Counted from the stretch's first letter, positions 49,273 through 62,775 are shown. The stretch is DNA of 64,000 nucleotides from Lichtheimia corymbifera B2541 (GCA_000697475.1 JNEU01000734.1:186001-250000); one strand, 5' to 3'. The notes: a model not told the origin generated them from the letters alone. Numbers and translations: made by a program.

Positions 49273-51338
49273 TTAGCGTTCAAGCCAGAGTTTGTTTTTG
49301 GATCGCATCAAGCGAAAGGCACCAATGGGTACTCGTTGCCATCGAGACAAGTCTCGTGATACTTGGGTATCCGGCTCCTCGGGCTCGGGTGATGAAGATG
49401 ATCGTGTATATAATTGAGATGTATCCACAAGCTCATCCATGGATACTGCTTCGTTCTCATCGGGTGGTGGGGTTGCAGAGGATGTAATTGATATCCGACG
49501 CTTCTTGCTTCGTGAAGGTGGCTACATAATCATATGTCAATAACCATGCGGGATATACCAGTATCCGTGATTTACCTCTGTAAAGCTCCTTTTCTTTTCA
49601 TTTATATCCGGAGAATCAGCAGGATTGGAAAGAACCTCTCGTGGACTCGTTGGTGCAGATTGATTTCCTACCAGCTCAAAAAGCTGTTCTTGTAATTTGA
49701 GATCGTACTGTATTGGGGTAGTAGGTAATGATACGGTCTCTTCTGGCTGATGATCCAGGAATGGTTGTTCATCTTCTTTGGCTGTAGAAAGTGGTAATTC
49801 AGATTCTAGAGCTGCCATAGCACCAAGCGTTTCTGATGTAAGTTCCTCTGGTGGATGATCCTGTACTGCGCTACTCGGTAAAGACAATCGGCGTCCCATA
49901 TCCTGCTGTGGTTGTTGTTGTTGATCACCAGTAACGAGACCCAATAATGATGCCATATCCTGATTCTCCGCAAGTGGTGTCAAGATCTCCATAAATGCTG
50001 ATGCAATACTGTCAAAGAGATTTCCATCTACACCAGACACGTCGTCAGCGGGAGCAGCTTGTGTGTCAATGATCTCTTCTTCATGGTCATGATCATGTTC
50101 GTGATCGTCGTCTTCTTCTTCCTCTGATGACGTCCATCCTTCACCAAGGCTGTACATTCGAAATGATGAGTGCTCATATTCGTTATCGCTCTCTTCATTG
50201 ATGACACCAGTATCGCTTTCATCCGTTTCATCAGCGTAATAATAGAAAGCTTCCTCGTCCTCTTCATCATCTTCTTCCAATAAATCATCCGAATCGAAAT
50301 CAGAGGCATCTCCATGTTGTAGAACATCTCTAATGATCGCTGCTTCTTCCTCTCTTTCAATATCTTCATCGTCTCCCGAATCAATGTGTATGCTGGATGT
50401 GTATGTACTGCTCTTGGCATCATCCATATCGGATATTGCATCAACGTCGAGTAATTCTTGATCTGGCTCAATACCAATACGTTCGACAACCATCTTATCA
50501 TCCGTAACCTCCCAATCATCGGTTGCTACAAGCTCGGGCTCTTTTTGTGATTCGAGAGGTGCTGGTTCTGTTGCTGGTAATGGTGCTGGTGCCGGTTCGG
50601 GTTCTGCTGCTCCACATGTACATTCGGTGTCACATACAGGGCAAATGTCGTCAATGTCTTCTTCATCACGTGATAATGAAATGGTGACAGGTTCGATGAG
50701 AACGGGTTGGCTTTTGTTGGTTTTCCGCTTCGTCTTTCCTTTCCGGCCTATGAATGTAGCATGATCATTAGAATACCTATAGCAGTATGACATAGTAGTA
50801 GTAGTAATGGCAACCTACCTTTGTTACGCGATTTGGTTGTTGCGGTGCTACACGCTTCGCAAAAGTACTTTCCGGTCACTGATTTAGGTTTCACACCTAC
50901 ACAACGGCCGTGAAACCATTCTAGAGGAAATAACAAATCAGCAACATATGCAAGGGGACAAGAACCCATTTTCCCTTTGTTACCTTGACAGCCATCACAT
51001 GCAATCATAAATTCTTTGCCATCATATCCTTTACGACAAATGCAATATTCGGGTGATTGAGTGATACTGGAGACTGGAATAGTGATGGTATTGACGGATG
51101 ATGTTGTCGCGTTGGATGAGCGTTTCTTGCTGGTGGTTGTCTTTTTTTTCGCATTGGATGTTGACTTTTTCTTTTTTGACGTTTGCTTGCTTGCTGGTTT
51201 GGTTGCTACTGTCGTATCCGAAAGTCGTCGTCGACCAGGTGGTTGCTCTTGATCGGATTCAGACGATAACGGAGACGCATCAGAGAGCTGCAAGGATATG
51301 TCGGAATCGGTCAAGTGGTGTTGCGATGATCCTTTCAT
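49273..51338 (-). CDS. PHD-finger protein with acidic middle region
   Basis: Four exons give 625 residues: 51338..50984, 50920..50819, 50747..49576 and 49521..49273. A Ser/Lys-rich start leads to a PHD finger at about 96-145: YCICRKGYDGKEFMIACDGC, EWFHGRCVGVKP and KYFCEAC. PHD fingers commonly read histone H3 tails. After a basic stretch comes a second cysteine cluster, CPVCDTECTCG, then a long Asp/Glu-rich, low-complexity region. The C-terminus has SRWQRVPIGAFR and a basic end; this W-RVPIG-F pattern recurs in fungal PHD proteins. A nuclear chromatin role is inferred; the complex is not known. It converges on DNA ligase with about 250 bp between stops. Confidence 0.88.
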
Positions 51339-52045
51339 GGAACGGATTCACCCAAGGATACAAGATTCAACGCGCTCTCACACACCTTCTATTGGACTAG
51401 AGTGTTGTTCTTATTATTGCCGCTTCTCGACTCGGGTGGGAGAGAGAAAAGAAAGGCGTTATTGTGAGTATTTGAGAATAGGAAACGAGAAACAAAATAT
51501 ACGACTAGAAAAGCTTTTTGGTAGTCATCGTCTTAACTCCATTTCCCGCTGTGTCGTCTCTTGCACAACACACTTGAATCCCGCAACGCCGATTCAATTT
51601 GGTAGCATGATCACCCAATCGTTTTGACATCCTTTCCAATCCTTCAATAGCAATAAAACAGTTCCATAACGTTATCTTTAATCATTCAATGATGCTATGC
51701 TATTCAATAGAGATCGAGATATCTTAGGACCGAGGATGCTATCAGTAGAAGAAAATCGCCATTCATAAACATCCCCATAGCAACCGTTGCCCTTGACGAT
51801 CATCATCCGTTACTGCTGCTGCTGCTGCGGTTGCCCACCATGCCCATATGAAATAGATACACGCTGCCGAAACCAGTTAATGAGCCCACTTGTAAGCTGG
51901 TGAAAGTGTCGATCGATGACATTGCCTAGTCATTAGTGGTGACGATGAGCATTGTTGCACACAACTTGGAGCCACCAGTGACAGCAAGGTTGACGCGTAC
52001 GCCCCTTGTAACTCTTTTCTTCTTTCTTCATATCCACCTTCCAAC
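51339..52045. other. Intergenic, divergent promoter region
   Basis: About 700 bp between the divergent PHD and AT-hook genes, with a short CTG-type triplet run near 51812-51829. No gene seen. Confidence 0.55.
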
Positions 52046-52847
52046 ATGCCAACGACTCCAGACTATCATTCGCGACGATTCACCACATATGCTAATCACT
52101 TTCAGAAATGTTGGCCGGGTGTCGATCCTTATCCAATAACAGTCGACAAGTTGTTGCGCCTCATTCACGATCGGGCCGGCAAAATGGGCTACTACGGCTT
52201 ATACAATCTCATTCACTCGCAATGTTATCACCCTTCACACGGCCCCAGTTGGAACGCGGAGGTAGCCAGAAACCCAAAGGTCCTTGCTGTGCTGGAAAAA
52301 CTGAAGGCAGATCAAGGTACGTCAAAAAAAAAATGAACAGCTGCAAACACCGAAGAGCATGAACAATAATGTACCCTTTGAAACAACGCGTTTTAGAACC
52401 AAATCGAATCCCAAAAAAACGAGGTCGACCACTAGGTGCCAAGGACAAAAAGAAGCGAATTCGTTATGGATCGAAAAAGAGCACATCCGGGGAGAAACCA
52501 AAAAATCCTCGTAGGGAACAAGTGCGTTTGCCTGATGAAAAACATGGATACGAATGTAATGATGGTAGGTAGTCACTGTACTGAGAAATGGACCATGCGC
52601 ACAAAACTCACTTTCTTTTGACATAGCTGAAATATGTTCTTTCACATCATGCAGCAGCAACAACCCACTCAACTTACCTGCAATTTGGTACCCTTCATTC
52701 GACTACGAACAAGCAAGATACCCCTCCTCCATACGTGTATTGGCATTACCTACTACAACATCAGCAACACAGCATCACTATCATCCAAAATATCCAAGCA
52801 ACAATGCTTTCTTATGTCACCCTATCCTTCGACCACAATACCGGTAA
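52046..52847 (+). CDS. AT-hook protein of unknown family
   Basis: Three exons (52046..52316, 52397..52564, 52627..52847) give 219 residues. The first about 90 residues look like a compact helical domain (RFTTYANHFQKCWPGVDPYP, then KLLRLIHDRAGKMGYYGLYN). Exon 2 encodes a strong AT-hook, IPKKRGRPLGAKDKKKRIRY, the minor-groove DNA binder with its RGRP core, plus further basic residues. The tail is polar, rich in Tyr, Pro, Ser and His, with no domain. The start at 52046 is the first ATG of the frame and precedes the structured part. It is likely a nuclear DNA-binding protein. I know no named relative and it may be lineage-specific. It converges on the phosphate transporter with 144 bp between stops. 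Confidence 0.75.
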
Positions 52848-52991
52848 TGCATAGGTTTTGACAAATAAAACAACATCTCCATTTCGAGCATAAAGTAAAT
52901 TCGACCTTTATTGGGATCATTATGTAACCATTTCAGCATACTAGCGATATGTATTATTATATGTAATTGGATCAGTGGCATAGGGTGGAGA

Positions 52992-54960
52992 TTACTCGAT
53001 AGCCTTGCCATCAGATGATTTCTCCACGTGATGTTCTTCATCGCCGAGCTCTTCAAGCGTCTTGCCCTTGGTTTCAGGAATGAACAATGACGAGAAAATG
53101 CCGGTCAACATGAAGAGTGCAAACACCTCCAGCAAATGGTCGATCCAATTGTTCTTGCCACCAATATCTTTGAGCAAGCCAAAGCCAACTTGTGCAATGA
53201 TGGATCCAACTTTGCCTGAAGCAGCCGAGATACCATGGGCAGTAGAGCGATATCGTGTTGGGAAACACTCTCCAGCTATAGCGAGATAATCGGTTAACAA
53301 CGTCATCATTGTAAAATGAATATTATACTTACGAACAATAAAAGTGGTGGTATTAGGGCCCCAGTTGAAAAAGATTTGAGTAATGGTGTAAAGAACAATG
53401 AACAATGGGACCGAGGTGTTGAGGATAGCATGATAGGCAAATCCAAGAATGATAAACATGATGGTCAACATCGTGAAACCCATAATCTGGATTGTCTTAC
53501 GACCCATATAGTCGATAGTGAACACAGAGATCCAGTAGCCTGGTACTAAAGTTGGTACGACACAGCATGATGTGAGTATTATGCATGATCCTAAAGGCAC
53601 ATGATGATGCTGGCCTACCTGAACCTAAAAGGTTGATAATGATGTTGCCTACACATGTGCGGAACACAGCTCTGCAATGCAAGTTTATGGTTAGTACCAT
53701 CATGGGGATGCATGTATGTAAAAAGTCTTACTCGTAAGCATCTCCACCAGCAAAGCCAATGTTTTTTAAAATGATCGAGTTGTTCAGGCCTAAGCCGTAC
53801 CATGCAACGTCGAGAGCAAACCAAGAGTAAGCAGTACCAAAGAGCTTGAGTGCGTTTTTGCGTTGGCCAAAATAATTCTTGAAATCTTCCCATGATGCAC
53901 GAGGCACATCGGTATGAACACGAGAGACAGCCAAATTATCGCTGTAATCACCAGCAGCTGCACCGTTCTCGACAAAGGCTTTCGCGTCACGGATGCCCTT
54001 TTCGATCTTTTGCTCGACATCCATGGTGTAACGTGGAGTTTCCGGAATGGTCAAACGATAGTAAAGAGCAATAGCACCAGGGACAGCACCAACACCAATC
54101 ACGATACGCCAGACGTAGTCGAGTTGTGTAGGATCAGCACGGATGGCATTTTGGTAGGCAGCTGTGGCAATCAAGCCAACAATACCAGCAGTGACTTGAC
54201 CAATGCCTTGCATAGCAAACACAGCTGCCATCATAGCACCACGGCGTTTGGTAGTAGCAAATTCAGATGTGATCACAGAAGAGAGTGGATAATCACCACC
54301 AATACCGATACCAACAATGACTCGCCAAAAGGTAATAACAGCCCAAAAAGAGGCAGCTGGGCCATTGCCTGCAAGCGTTTGACCGATGGTGCCAACAATC
54401 ATAATGATAAGCTCAACACCATACATTCTCTTACGACCAACATGATCAGCAAGATAACCGAACAAGAGTTGTCCAACCACTATTACAGAGAGAGTAATTT
54501 AGAGTACATACATGAAAACGTGTACATGCATTTATCAATCATACCAGTGCCACACGACATTGAAACTTTGATAGCAGTATCCACATTATGCGGGGTCGTG
54601 TTATCTTCAGCACCCCAATAGACGTAGCCTATCATGGTCGACACAAGGTTGATAGCGAAAATGTCATATGCGTCCGTGAAGAAACCAACACCAGAGACAA
54701 TGCAAGCACGAATATGGAACCAGCCAAACTTGGCATCATCAAACTAGAGGAAGAGATAAGATACTAAGCATGTGTAGCAAAATGATTGGGATGGGATGAT
54801 GGTTTACCTCTTGTAAAGCAACGCGGCGACGCTCGATAGCATCAAGGCCATAGGTTTGTGCTTCATGAGAAGATTGGGTGTCAGTAACCACAGTAGTAGT
54901 GGTGGTCGTTGTAGTGGCCATGACAGGTGGAGCTCCCTCTTGGGGATTAGGTTTGGACAT
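52992..54960 (-). CDS. PHO84: High-affinity phosphate:H+ symporter, PHO84 type
   Basis: A plasma-membrane MFS transporter that imports phosphate with protons. Six exons give 549 residues: 54960..54808, 54743..54545, 54479..53732, 53671..53619, 53545..53333 and 53275..52992. Twelve membrane segments are expected, and hallmark sequences are visible: GVGFFTDAYDIFAINLV in the first, GYLADHVGRKRMYG, the phosphate-transporter signature GGDYPLSSVITSEFATTKRR, and the PGECFPTRYRSTAHGISAA motif created across the last junction. A long Thr-rich N-terminus and a C-terminal SSDGKAIE tail are cytosolic. Phases agree at every junction. Such genes are usually induced by phosphate starvation, but I did not find a definite Pho4-type box cluster upstream. 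Confidence 0.95.
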
Positions 54961-55379
54961 TTCCAAAAGCAATAAAAAATGAAGACCAAAGAAAGGGAAT
55001 TTTTGAGCCAAGAGCCTCTTTATATTTATAATCAATCAGATCACCACGTTAACGTGTGCGTGTGTGTGTCAAAAATGTATTCGGGGCTTGGCTTTGTAGC
55101 TCATTGTCTGATCGAGTGGATACCGCATGTGTGGACCTCTTCCTAAATTGTCGAAAAGATGGATTCGCTTAGCCAATCGTGGTGCCTGCTTGATCCACGC
55201 TCTCAAGTCATGTTGCACATCTACAATGTCTGTATCTTTTTCTTTTTGCCTATACCGGGATAAAACAGCTCTTTTGATAACAGCTAGATGCAAAAGCTTT
55301 TATTGTGCAATGTAGAAAGGATCATGTTGTATGTACGCGCAAGAAATATTTATAGCAAAGGAATTGTTGGTTGTCGAAT
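54961..55379. other. Intergenic containing an unassigned open frame
   Basis: About 420 bp downstream of triosephosphate isomerase and upstream of the transporter. A minus-strand frame (55293-55069) is open for 74 codons with protein-like composition (VQHDLRAWIKQAPRLAKRIH), but it lacks an ATG at its beginning. It could be part of the isomerase 3' UTR or a lost gene. Confidence 0.4.
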
Positions 55380-56614
<1,235 letters not shown>

Positions 56615-57651
56615 GGTTGCTGTCTAAATGGTGGAGAGAGGGTTCCAGCGGGAATGGCGATGAGAGACGCGTTCTAATGAGTGTGCCATGTATCCAATGA
56701 CAAGTGACAAGAACTTACTGTTTATGTGTGAGTGTGAGTGTGTATAAGAGTGAAGAAAGAAAAGAAAAAGGAAAAGCCTTGCGAAACGCGTGCCAGATTC
56801 TTAAAGTGATGGAATGGGAGCCCAAAGTGGTCCGACGGGATTGTTCTCCGAGTCACATGGTTCTCGGAACACGTCGGCCGCTTACTGCACATGCTTTTTA
56901 ATCCTTCTCATCACTTTGCTACTAGTCGTAAGCGGGGGTGAATGAGCGGAACATAATAAGCGGGATACATATGCTATGATTCAACTAAGGGTACCCAAGT
57001 GGTGGAGAAACGAAGACGTCATGGATGACGATGGTTCTCGTTACATGTTTTCCCGCTCAAAAGGAATCGTAGATCTTATCGACATTTTTTGTTGAGTAGT
57101 AGTGGTAGCACTTTAACTCAGCAGATCGTATAATTGTCTCGCTCCAACAACCTACCTGAACATATAGCATAACCTGGGTCCTTTTGGTCCCCGTTTACTC
57201 TGTTGCAATGTTTGTGTCTCCCATGTATCACACACGCACACACACACACTCTCTCTTTTTCTCTTTTTCTTAATGGTAGTAGACACACACACAAATACTC
57301 AGCTGTCATGATGTTGTTTCCCCTCTCCTATCAAGAACATCTGATTCAATATACACACGCACACGCCCACCCACTCACACACATATGCACAACATAAGAC
57401 AGGTAACATTCATGTACAGCATATTCACAAATTGGGAGTTTTTCTTTTGTGGATCAAAATGACAATGATGAAGAATGATGAAGAATGATAGAGTTACAAA
57501 GAAAAAAAGAAAGAAAAACGACTTGAGAGAAACAAAGAATAAAAGGGGGGAATCGGGATGGGGGAATGGTAGGACTATGATACAAAAAAGGTGGTCTGTG
57601 CGGCCATGGGAGAAAAAGAAAACGAGGACCAAATGGCGGCACTCGCCATTC
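56615..57651. other. Intergenic with CA microsatellites
   Basis: About 1 kb containing the triosephosphate isomerase promoter and the 3' end of the C2H2 gene. Imperfect CA runs lie at about 57229-57250 and 57351-57385. Open frames here are low-complexity and unconvincing. Confidence 0.55.
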
Positions 57652-58488
57652 TTAGAGACAAGCACATGCATTTCCACTTGGCCCCACAGTAATCATATCA
57701 TGGAGTGATTCGAAAAAATCATTGGTCGTGTGAAGGCGTCCCAATGCTTGCAATGCTTCCATCTCATCTGCTGTTAGCTTGATCTTGTTTTCATGTTGAG
57801 AAGGAGAATGATGGATATCATCGGTTGGCGTTGTGGGTGACATTGGCCAAGAAGGTGAGGTAGAGGGTGGATTGCATAGCTCTGCTATCGAAAGACGACG
57901 TCGTTTATCACGATCTTCTGGTTGTGAAGGAGGAGATGCTGTTGCTGAGTCGATGCTGTCATTGCTGCTGCTGCTAGTGCTCATGGTGGTATCAATGCTG
58001 CTAATACGACTGCGTCGTCGTCGTTGAGATCGCTGATATGTATTGCCCATATTATTAGGAGATGAGCTCGATCGATGTGTTTGTGTGTGTTGCATCATGT
58101 TATCAAAGCGGCTGAACATCTTGTTGCAGTCCGGCATTATGCACTTGAATGGTTTCTGTTGGTTGGGGGGAGATAGAAAAGGTTGTGTTGTATGTCGCGT
58201 GGTTAATAATGCATCCATATGTATGTTTTTTCCCATCCGTGTATTAGATCCTGTACCTCTCCTGTGTGCTTCCTATAGTCAAAGCGAAAAGGTGATAAGC
58301 ACCTGATGTTTAAAAAAAAGTGCCCTGATCATCATTATCGACGACCAGGGTGTTATCATCGTTGACCCTTACCGAGCATGCCTAGCCAAATGCTCGCTTC
58401 GAGTGAATACCATATGGCAATCACCATAACCTGTGCATTGGAAAAGTCGAGGCTTTCGTGTATTATGGCGTGTTTTTTGAGGAGCCAT
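57652..58488 (-). CDS. Two-finger C2H2 zinc-finger transcription factor
   Basis: Three exons (58488..58373, 58272..58257, 58155..57652) give 211 residues. Finger 1 is [20 protein letters not shown] ending in RHARKH, and finger 2 is [20 protein letters not shown] ending in HTQTH, joined by the canonical TGEKP linker. The middle exon is just 16 nt and encodes most of that linker (RKHTGE). The RSEHLARH and RFDNMMQH helices resemble Msn2/Msn4-type stress factors that bind CCCCT,which is an inference only. The remaining C-terminal part is Ser-rich, with a basic RRRRSR stretch that may serve as a nuclear signal and a short conserved-looking [14 protein letters not shown] motif. The gene is compact and complete. 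Confidence 0.88.
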
Positions 58489-58772
58489 GATGATTGTGAG
58501 ATTGAATGGAAGAAAACCAATGATATATTTGCGAGGAAAAGGGGGGCGTAGTAAGGCTATGGGATGTTCTTTTATACACAATAGAAAATGGTACCAGACT
58601 GTATTTGTTAAACAGGCTAAAAAAGGGGTGATGCCCATTCTCATCCATGGGCGTGGGACTCATGGTTCTTTCTTTTTTCTGTTGTTGATATCGCATTGAG
58701 GAAAGAAAAGAAAAGAAAGGCAAGGGGACCCAGAGCATTGTCTGTACATTCTTGGATGTCATCATGTCGTAA

Positions 58773-59878
58773 TTAATCTTCCATGTCACCCATAACTAAA
58801 TAATCATAGCGTCGTTGTCTATGAACACTAAAGGATGAGCGGCGATCTCTCTCTCACTCTCTCACTCTTCCCACCGGGGAATACCAAAAATGGTGCATGT
58901 CACCTTACCTCGAGTCATCATCATCCTCCTCTCCATCATCAAAATCAGCTTCATCGTCCCTGGCAGGTGCATTGATCAAGCTAATATATTGGGGGGAGGG
59001 GGGAAAAGAAAAAGTAGAGGTTTGTGTGTTAGTGTACCTGCTTTTGCCAAGACCATCTTCCCTTTTCTCTCATCCTCTTTGTATACCTTTGACTCTTTAC
59101 AGTAAAGTAAATCATACGCTTGAGTTTGCGGTTGAAGAAAAAGTAATTCATTGACCATCTAATATCCGAGGGAATAATCAGGTGTCCATGTTCTCATAAA
59201 AGTGTTGGAGTTGGGCCGCCCAATAGTGGTGCAACTTACAAATAGCCATCTTCATTCATAGGATCGTCATCGCTGTCTGGGTTGTAACTGTATACGTCGC
59301 ATTCCTTGAGCTGTACCAAATCGTCCAAGATATCCCACATCCTACTCAACCCTCCATGTTTAACATTTACCCTTGATCATGGATCGAATGCACTATTTCT
59401 TACCTGTATCGGTTGATGATGAAATCATTGCCAAGGTTGAAGAGCGTTGTATTCACCGAATTTATGACGAGATCCAAAGAGTGTTGCTTGCTAAACTGAT
59501 CCGGGCGCACTTCCGAAAAGTCATTATCTGGATAGGCGGCATTGAGTGTTGCTAGGAGGTAAAAGAACGTCCTCCTTGGTGCAGCCTCATCCAAACGGCC
59601 AAAGGGTGAAATGACCTGGAGATCGTCAGGCGAGATGGAGCCCACCGTCAAGTCAACAGCAGGGCTATACTTGTTTTCTAGTTGTTTGAAGAGCTTCTTG
59701 TCGGAACCAGCCGATTTGCCTACCATTGAACAGTGTCAACCTCCACAACGTTTCTCGTTCCTTCGGGATAATACTTACAAGAGTAGGCTTCAATACGGCC
59801 ATTCAGTATGCATTCGGTAGTTTCCCATTCAAATATTGAATTAAGAGCATCTAGCGAGTCAATTTCAAGAAACTTCAT
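58773..59878 (-). CDS. MAF1: MAF1, repressor of RNA polymerase III
   Basis: Maf1 shuts down Pol III transcription when nutrients or stress signals demand; it is controlled by TOR and PKA phosphorylation. Five exons give 214 residues: 59878..59779, 59719..59404, 59341..59240, 58980..58909 and 58827..58773. The start MKFLEIDSLDALNS and the joined EAYSCKSAGSDKKLFKQLE are the family A-box. YFLLATLNAAYPDNDFS in this gene reads FYLLATLNAAYPDNDFS, followed by VNTTLFNLG (B-box) and RMWDILDDLVQLKECDVYSY with NPDSDDDP (C-box). The C-terminus is acidic and ends RRYDYLVMGDMED, encoded by a short last exon. The protein is shorter than yeast Maf1 because the long linker is missing. A CA repeat lies directly upstream of the start. 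Confidence 0.95.
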
Positions 59879-60300
59879 AATAAAGGCGTTGTGTGTGTGT
59901 TGAGCGTGTGTGTATGTGCGAGTGGCCTTGTGCTTGTGTGTATGTGTGTGTGCGTGTGTGCAAGTTTCCAAAATGGACTTTTGGTCGATTATGTGGTGAG
60001 AGGTCGGTGATGATAGCACCGCCAGCAAATCATATTGTTGCTTAGTGGCATTGACGCTGTTTGTGAAACATGGTCGGTTTCAGATGGCCGACTTTTTCCC
60101 TCGTAACATCAGCGAGCACGGTCATTTCCTTTTATCCACGTGCCATTCTCCTTTGTTCACAACTTTTTTGTTTATCTCTTTCACATGTTCACTATCGTCG
60201 TATGGCATGAGACACTCACATTAAAAGAGCTAAATGATGTATTTTGGTATCTTTAATAATGCTATTGGATGATGAATATGTACTACTGCTACTGTTATCT
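59879..60300. other. Intergenic with CA/GT repeat in the MAF1 leader
   Basis: Positions about 59889-59960 form an imperfect GT repeat (CA on the MAF1 sense strand) starting 11 bp before the MAF1 ATG, so it is probably in its 5' UTR or core promoter. The rest holds no gene. Confidence 0.6.
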
Positions 60301-61784
60301 CTATGACCCGGCTGTGTAAAAGTAAGATTGCTCCCAAAATGGCCTATAATCATTCAATGCAGCTATAATAATAAGCTCACATTAGTCGTTGTCGACATCA
60401 AACCAGCATATGGGATGGATACTTACTCGCAAGAATCGATACCAGCGGTCGGTGTTCACTTGCATCACAAAACATTTCCAAGAGCCGCCTATCATCATGC
60501 CATGATTAGTCAATGTCCAATATCGTAGTAGTCTTGTCAACAATGATCACCTGGTAAATAGATTGTAGATTGGACCTCGTAATAAATAATAAAGCAAGAG
60601 ATAATCTCGCCGCTTGTATTCATCCTGCTCCAGCGATGATGATGGCTGCATTGAACGTGCGGTTCGTGCTAGCAAATCGATGCATAATGATACTAGCCAT
60701 GGCTTCCATTCATTCTCGTCATCTTTTTCTGTTTCTTCCTCCTCTTCAGTCTTTTCAACGACCTTGTGTGATCCTCGACGTATGGTATTCATCACCATAA
60801 ACGCTATTATCATGGTTATATATAAGTAAAGAAAAAGGTCCTCATCCATAACCACTACACCTTCGTTAAGCTTACCATATACAACAGGTCTAATAACCCA
60901 CAATATTTCTCCTACAAGTGCCCATCCTCTTCTTGGTGTGGTGCTTGAGGTAGTAGTGGATGACGTCAGTAATCGAGGATTGGCTGTGGAAGGTGTGCCT
61001 GTTCGAGGATCGAGGGTTGCCAATTCAAGCTTGTCGGTAACGTTGCTTTCAAATGTGCATGGATCCGTGTTTCGTACAAGATGCGTGGGGTGAATGACAG
61101 TGCGCTTTCCTGAGCGAAAGAATAACACCAAACGCAAAATAGCCCTATGCAATGTAAAGGTTAAAACATGCCTTAAAGGTCATCCTCTTATACCTACTTG
61201 ATTCCTTCAATCCCTACAATCCAACGCCAGCGCCGAGACTTGCTAGAGACGCGTCGATGGAGAATGAGCTCAACCACCACCTCCGTGTAAGATATGATGC
61301 TCAGGGCAAGTGATGCCGTCTTGGATGGCCACTGAGAACGATAATATGCCTGAACGTGCTTATTGAACACAAACGATTCATCCTTTTCGGAACGCCGTCT
61401 TGCCAATAGGTGTGTATGGTGGAGCAAGAAAAGATTCAACACGGAAATGACTAAGCAGTAATGACGGTGAGTTGACATGAGCCATCTTGACAGACCACCT
61501 CTTGACATGGGAAACACTTACGTGTCTGTGAACACAGGTCAGCATCCTCGAAACGACCTGGAAAGAGAGCGTTGAGTATTGTAAACAAGGAACCATGTAT
61601 GTTTTGGGGGAGGCTGAGAATAAGGCAAAGAAGAATGAAATGTCATTTTTGGATATATGTATTTACCTGGAAGGGCCAACGACACACCACGTATCAAGTC
61701 TTCCAAGAGCTCTATGTGATGTGGATAATACTTGTCATAGTATCGATGGTATGTTGATGCACGTAAAGGACTGCTTGCAGACAT
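60301..61784 (-). CDS. PEX16: Peroxisomal membrane protein PEX16
   Basis: Pex16 helps place membrane proteins into peroxisomes, acting with Pex3 and Pex19 at ER and peroxisome. Seven exons give 350 residues, near the family length: 61784..61667, 61557..61522, 61450..61198, 61144..60876, 60803..60551, 60488..60427 and 60362..60301. The N-terminus YDKYYPHHIELLEDLIRG and GRFEDADLCSQT, then GIEGIKAILRLVLFFRSGKR and GEILWVIRPVVY, are typical. The C-terminal part YLLRGPIYNLFTR, RLLEMFCDASEHRPL and DYRPFWEQSYFYTAGS is only seen after joining the last exons. Two or more hydrophobic segments are present. Every junction agrees in phase. An acidic insert (TEEEEETEKDDENE) sits in the cytosolic loop region. 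Confidence 0.94.
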
Positions 61785-62775
61785 AACTCGTGAAAGAAAG
61801 GCATTATCCCAAAACCAGGCACAGGCACATTTGATTTCACACAGGTGATGAATAATAAAGTGGCTCCGAAAGTGTTTTGTGTAACCGGCATTTTAATGCA
61901 TTGCTTTATCGTTTATGATAGCGTCCCTGTACATCATCCAAATTATTCCCTTGCTTAGTAAAACTATCCCAAAGTAATATTAAAAGGCTGTCGTTATGCA
62001 TATGATGAGTCATCTATGCGAAATTTCCTCTTTGCCACACACACTTATCCATCGTGCCTGATTACTACATGTACGCTGCTTACCGCAAGTGCATCCCAAC
62101 GAAGGAGGAGGGACTTGCAAAGATCATCGGTTTCAGATCTACTGCTAATTCCATTACTCCCATGTTCGTGGCTCTAAATATCACTGGTTGAAGCCACATG
62201 GCAATTTTTGGATCACATTATTTGGCTGGTTTTCAGAGGAAGACCCATGCTTTGTATCTACGCAATGTCTACCTAAAGGTTATGCTACCCAAACAAGTCG
62301 CTGGTTGCAAAGGACCATTTTCCGTTGCATGTAGTGGATTCATCTATCAACAACCAGAGCTCGTTAATGATCCACCATGTGAATAAAAGCCCAAGCGGTA
62401 TGCGTGTCGTGTAAAAACGATGCCCAAAACAAGCAGTACACAAGGTATATGTAGCCAAGGTTTTTTTTTCGAACTCAAAGGTTGAATCGGCAACAAAAAT
62501 TTGACATTGAAGCAACCATTTTTGGTTTCCCAGCGCCACTCATGTTGTCTCACCAAGAATTGCATTAGCCGCCCTTCTACCAATATAAAGCACTCCATAG
62601 CACTTAAAATGGATATCAAGCCTTTATGCCATATAACGAAATGCAATGAACAACCACGATTATACAGGATCAAATGCCAAACTTTATGATATGTTAAGCG
62701 GGAAAAAGAGAAAGACAGTATGGGTTGCGTGGAATGTGGAACATGAAATGGGATGGGTTGAAAAGGATGTGTGGC
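61785..62775. other. Gene-free stretch with long unassigned frames
   Basis: About 1 kb between PEX16 and phosphomannomutase. Minus-strand frames of 84 and 108 codons overlap here (62347-62673), with composition rich in Trp, Leu and Cys. They resemble eroded coding DNA rather than a live gene, and I recognise no family. Confidence 0.4.

Noticed and set aside
57375..57708. Frames of 77-100 codons near the CA repeats
   Set aside because: Low-complexity products (runs of Phe, Ser, Lys) arising from simple-sequence DNA and the antisense of the C2H2 3' region.
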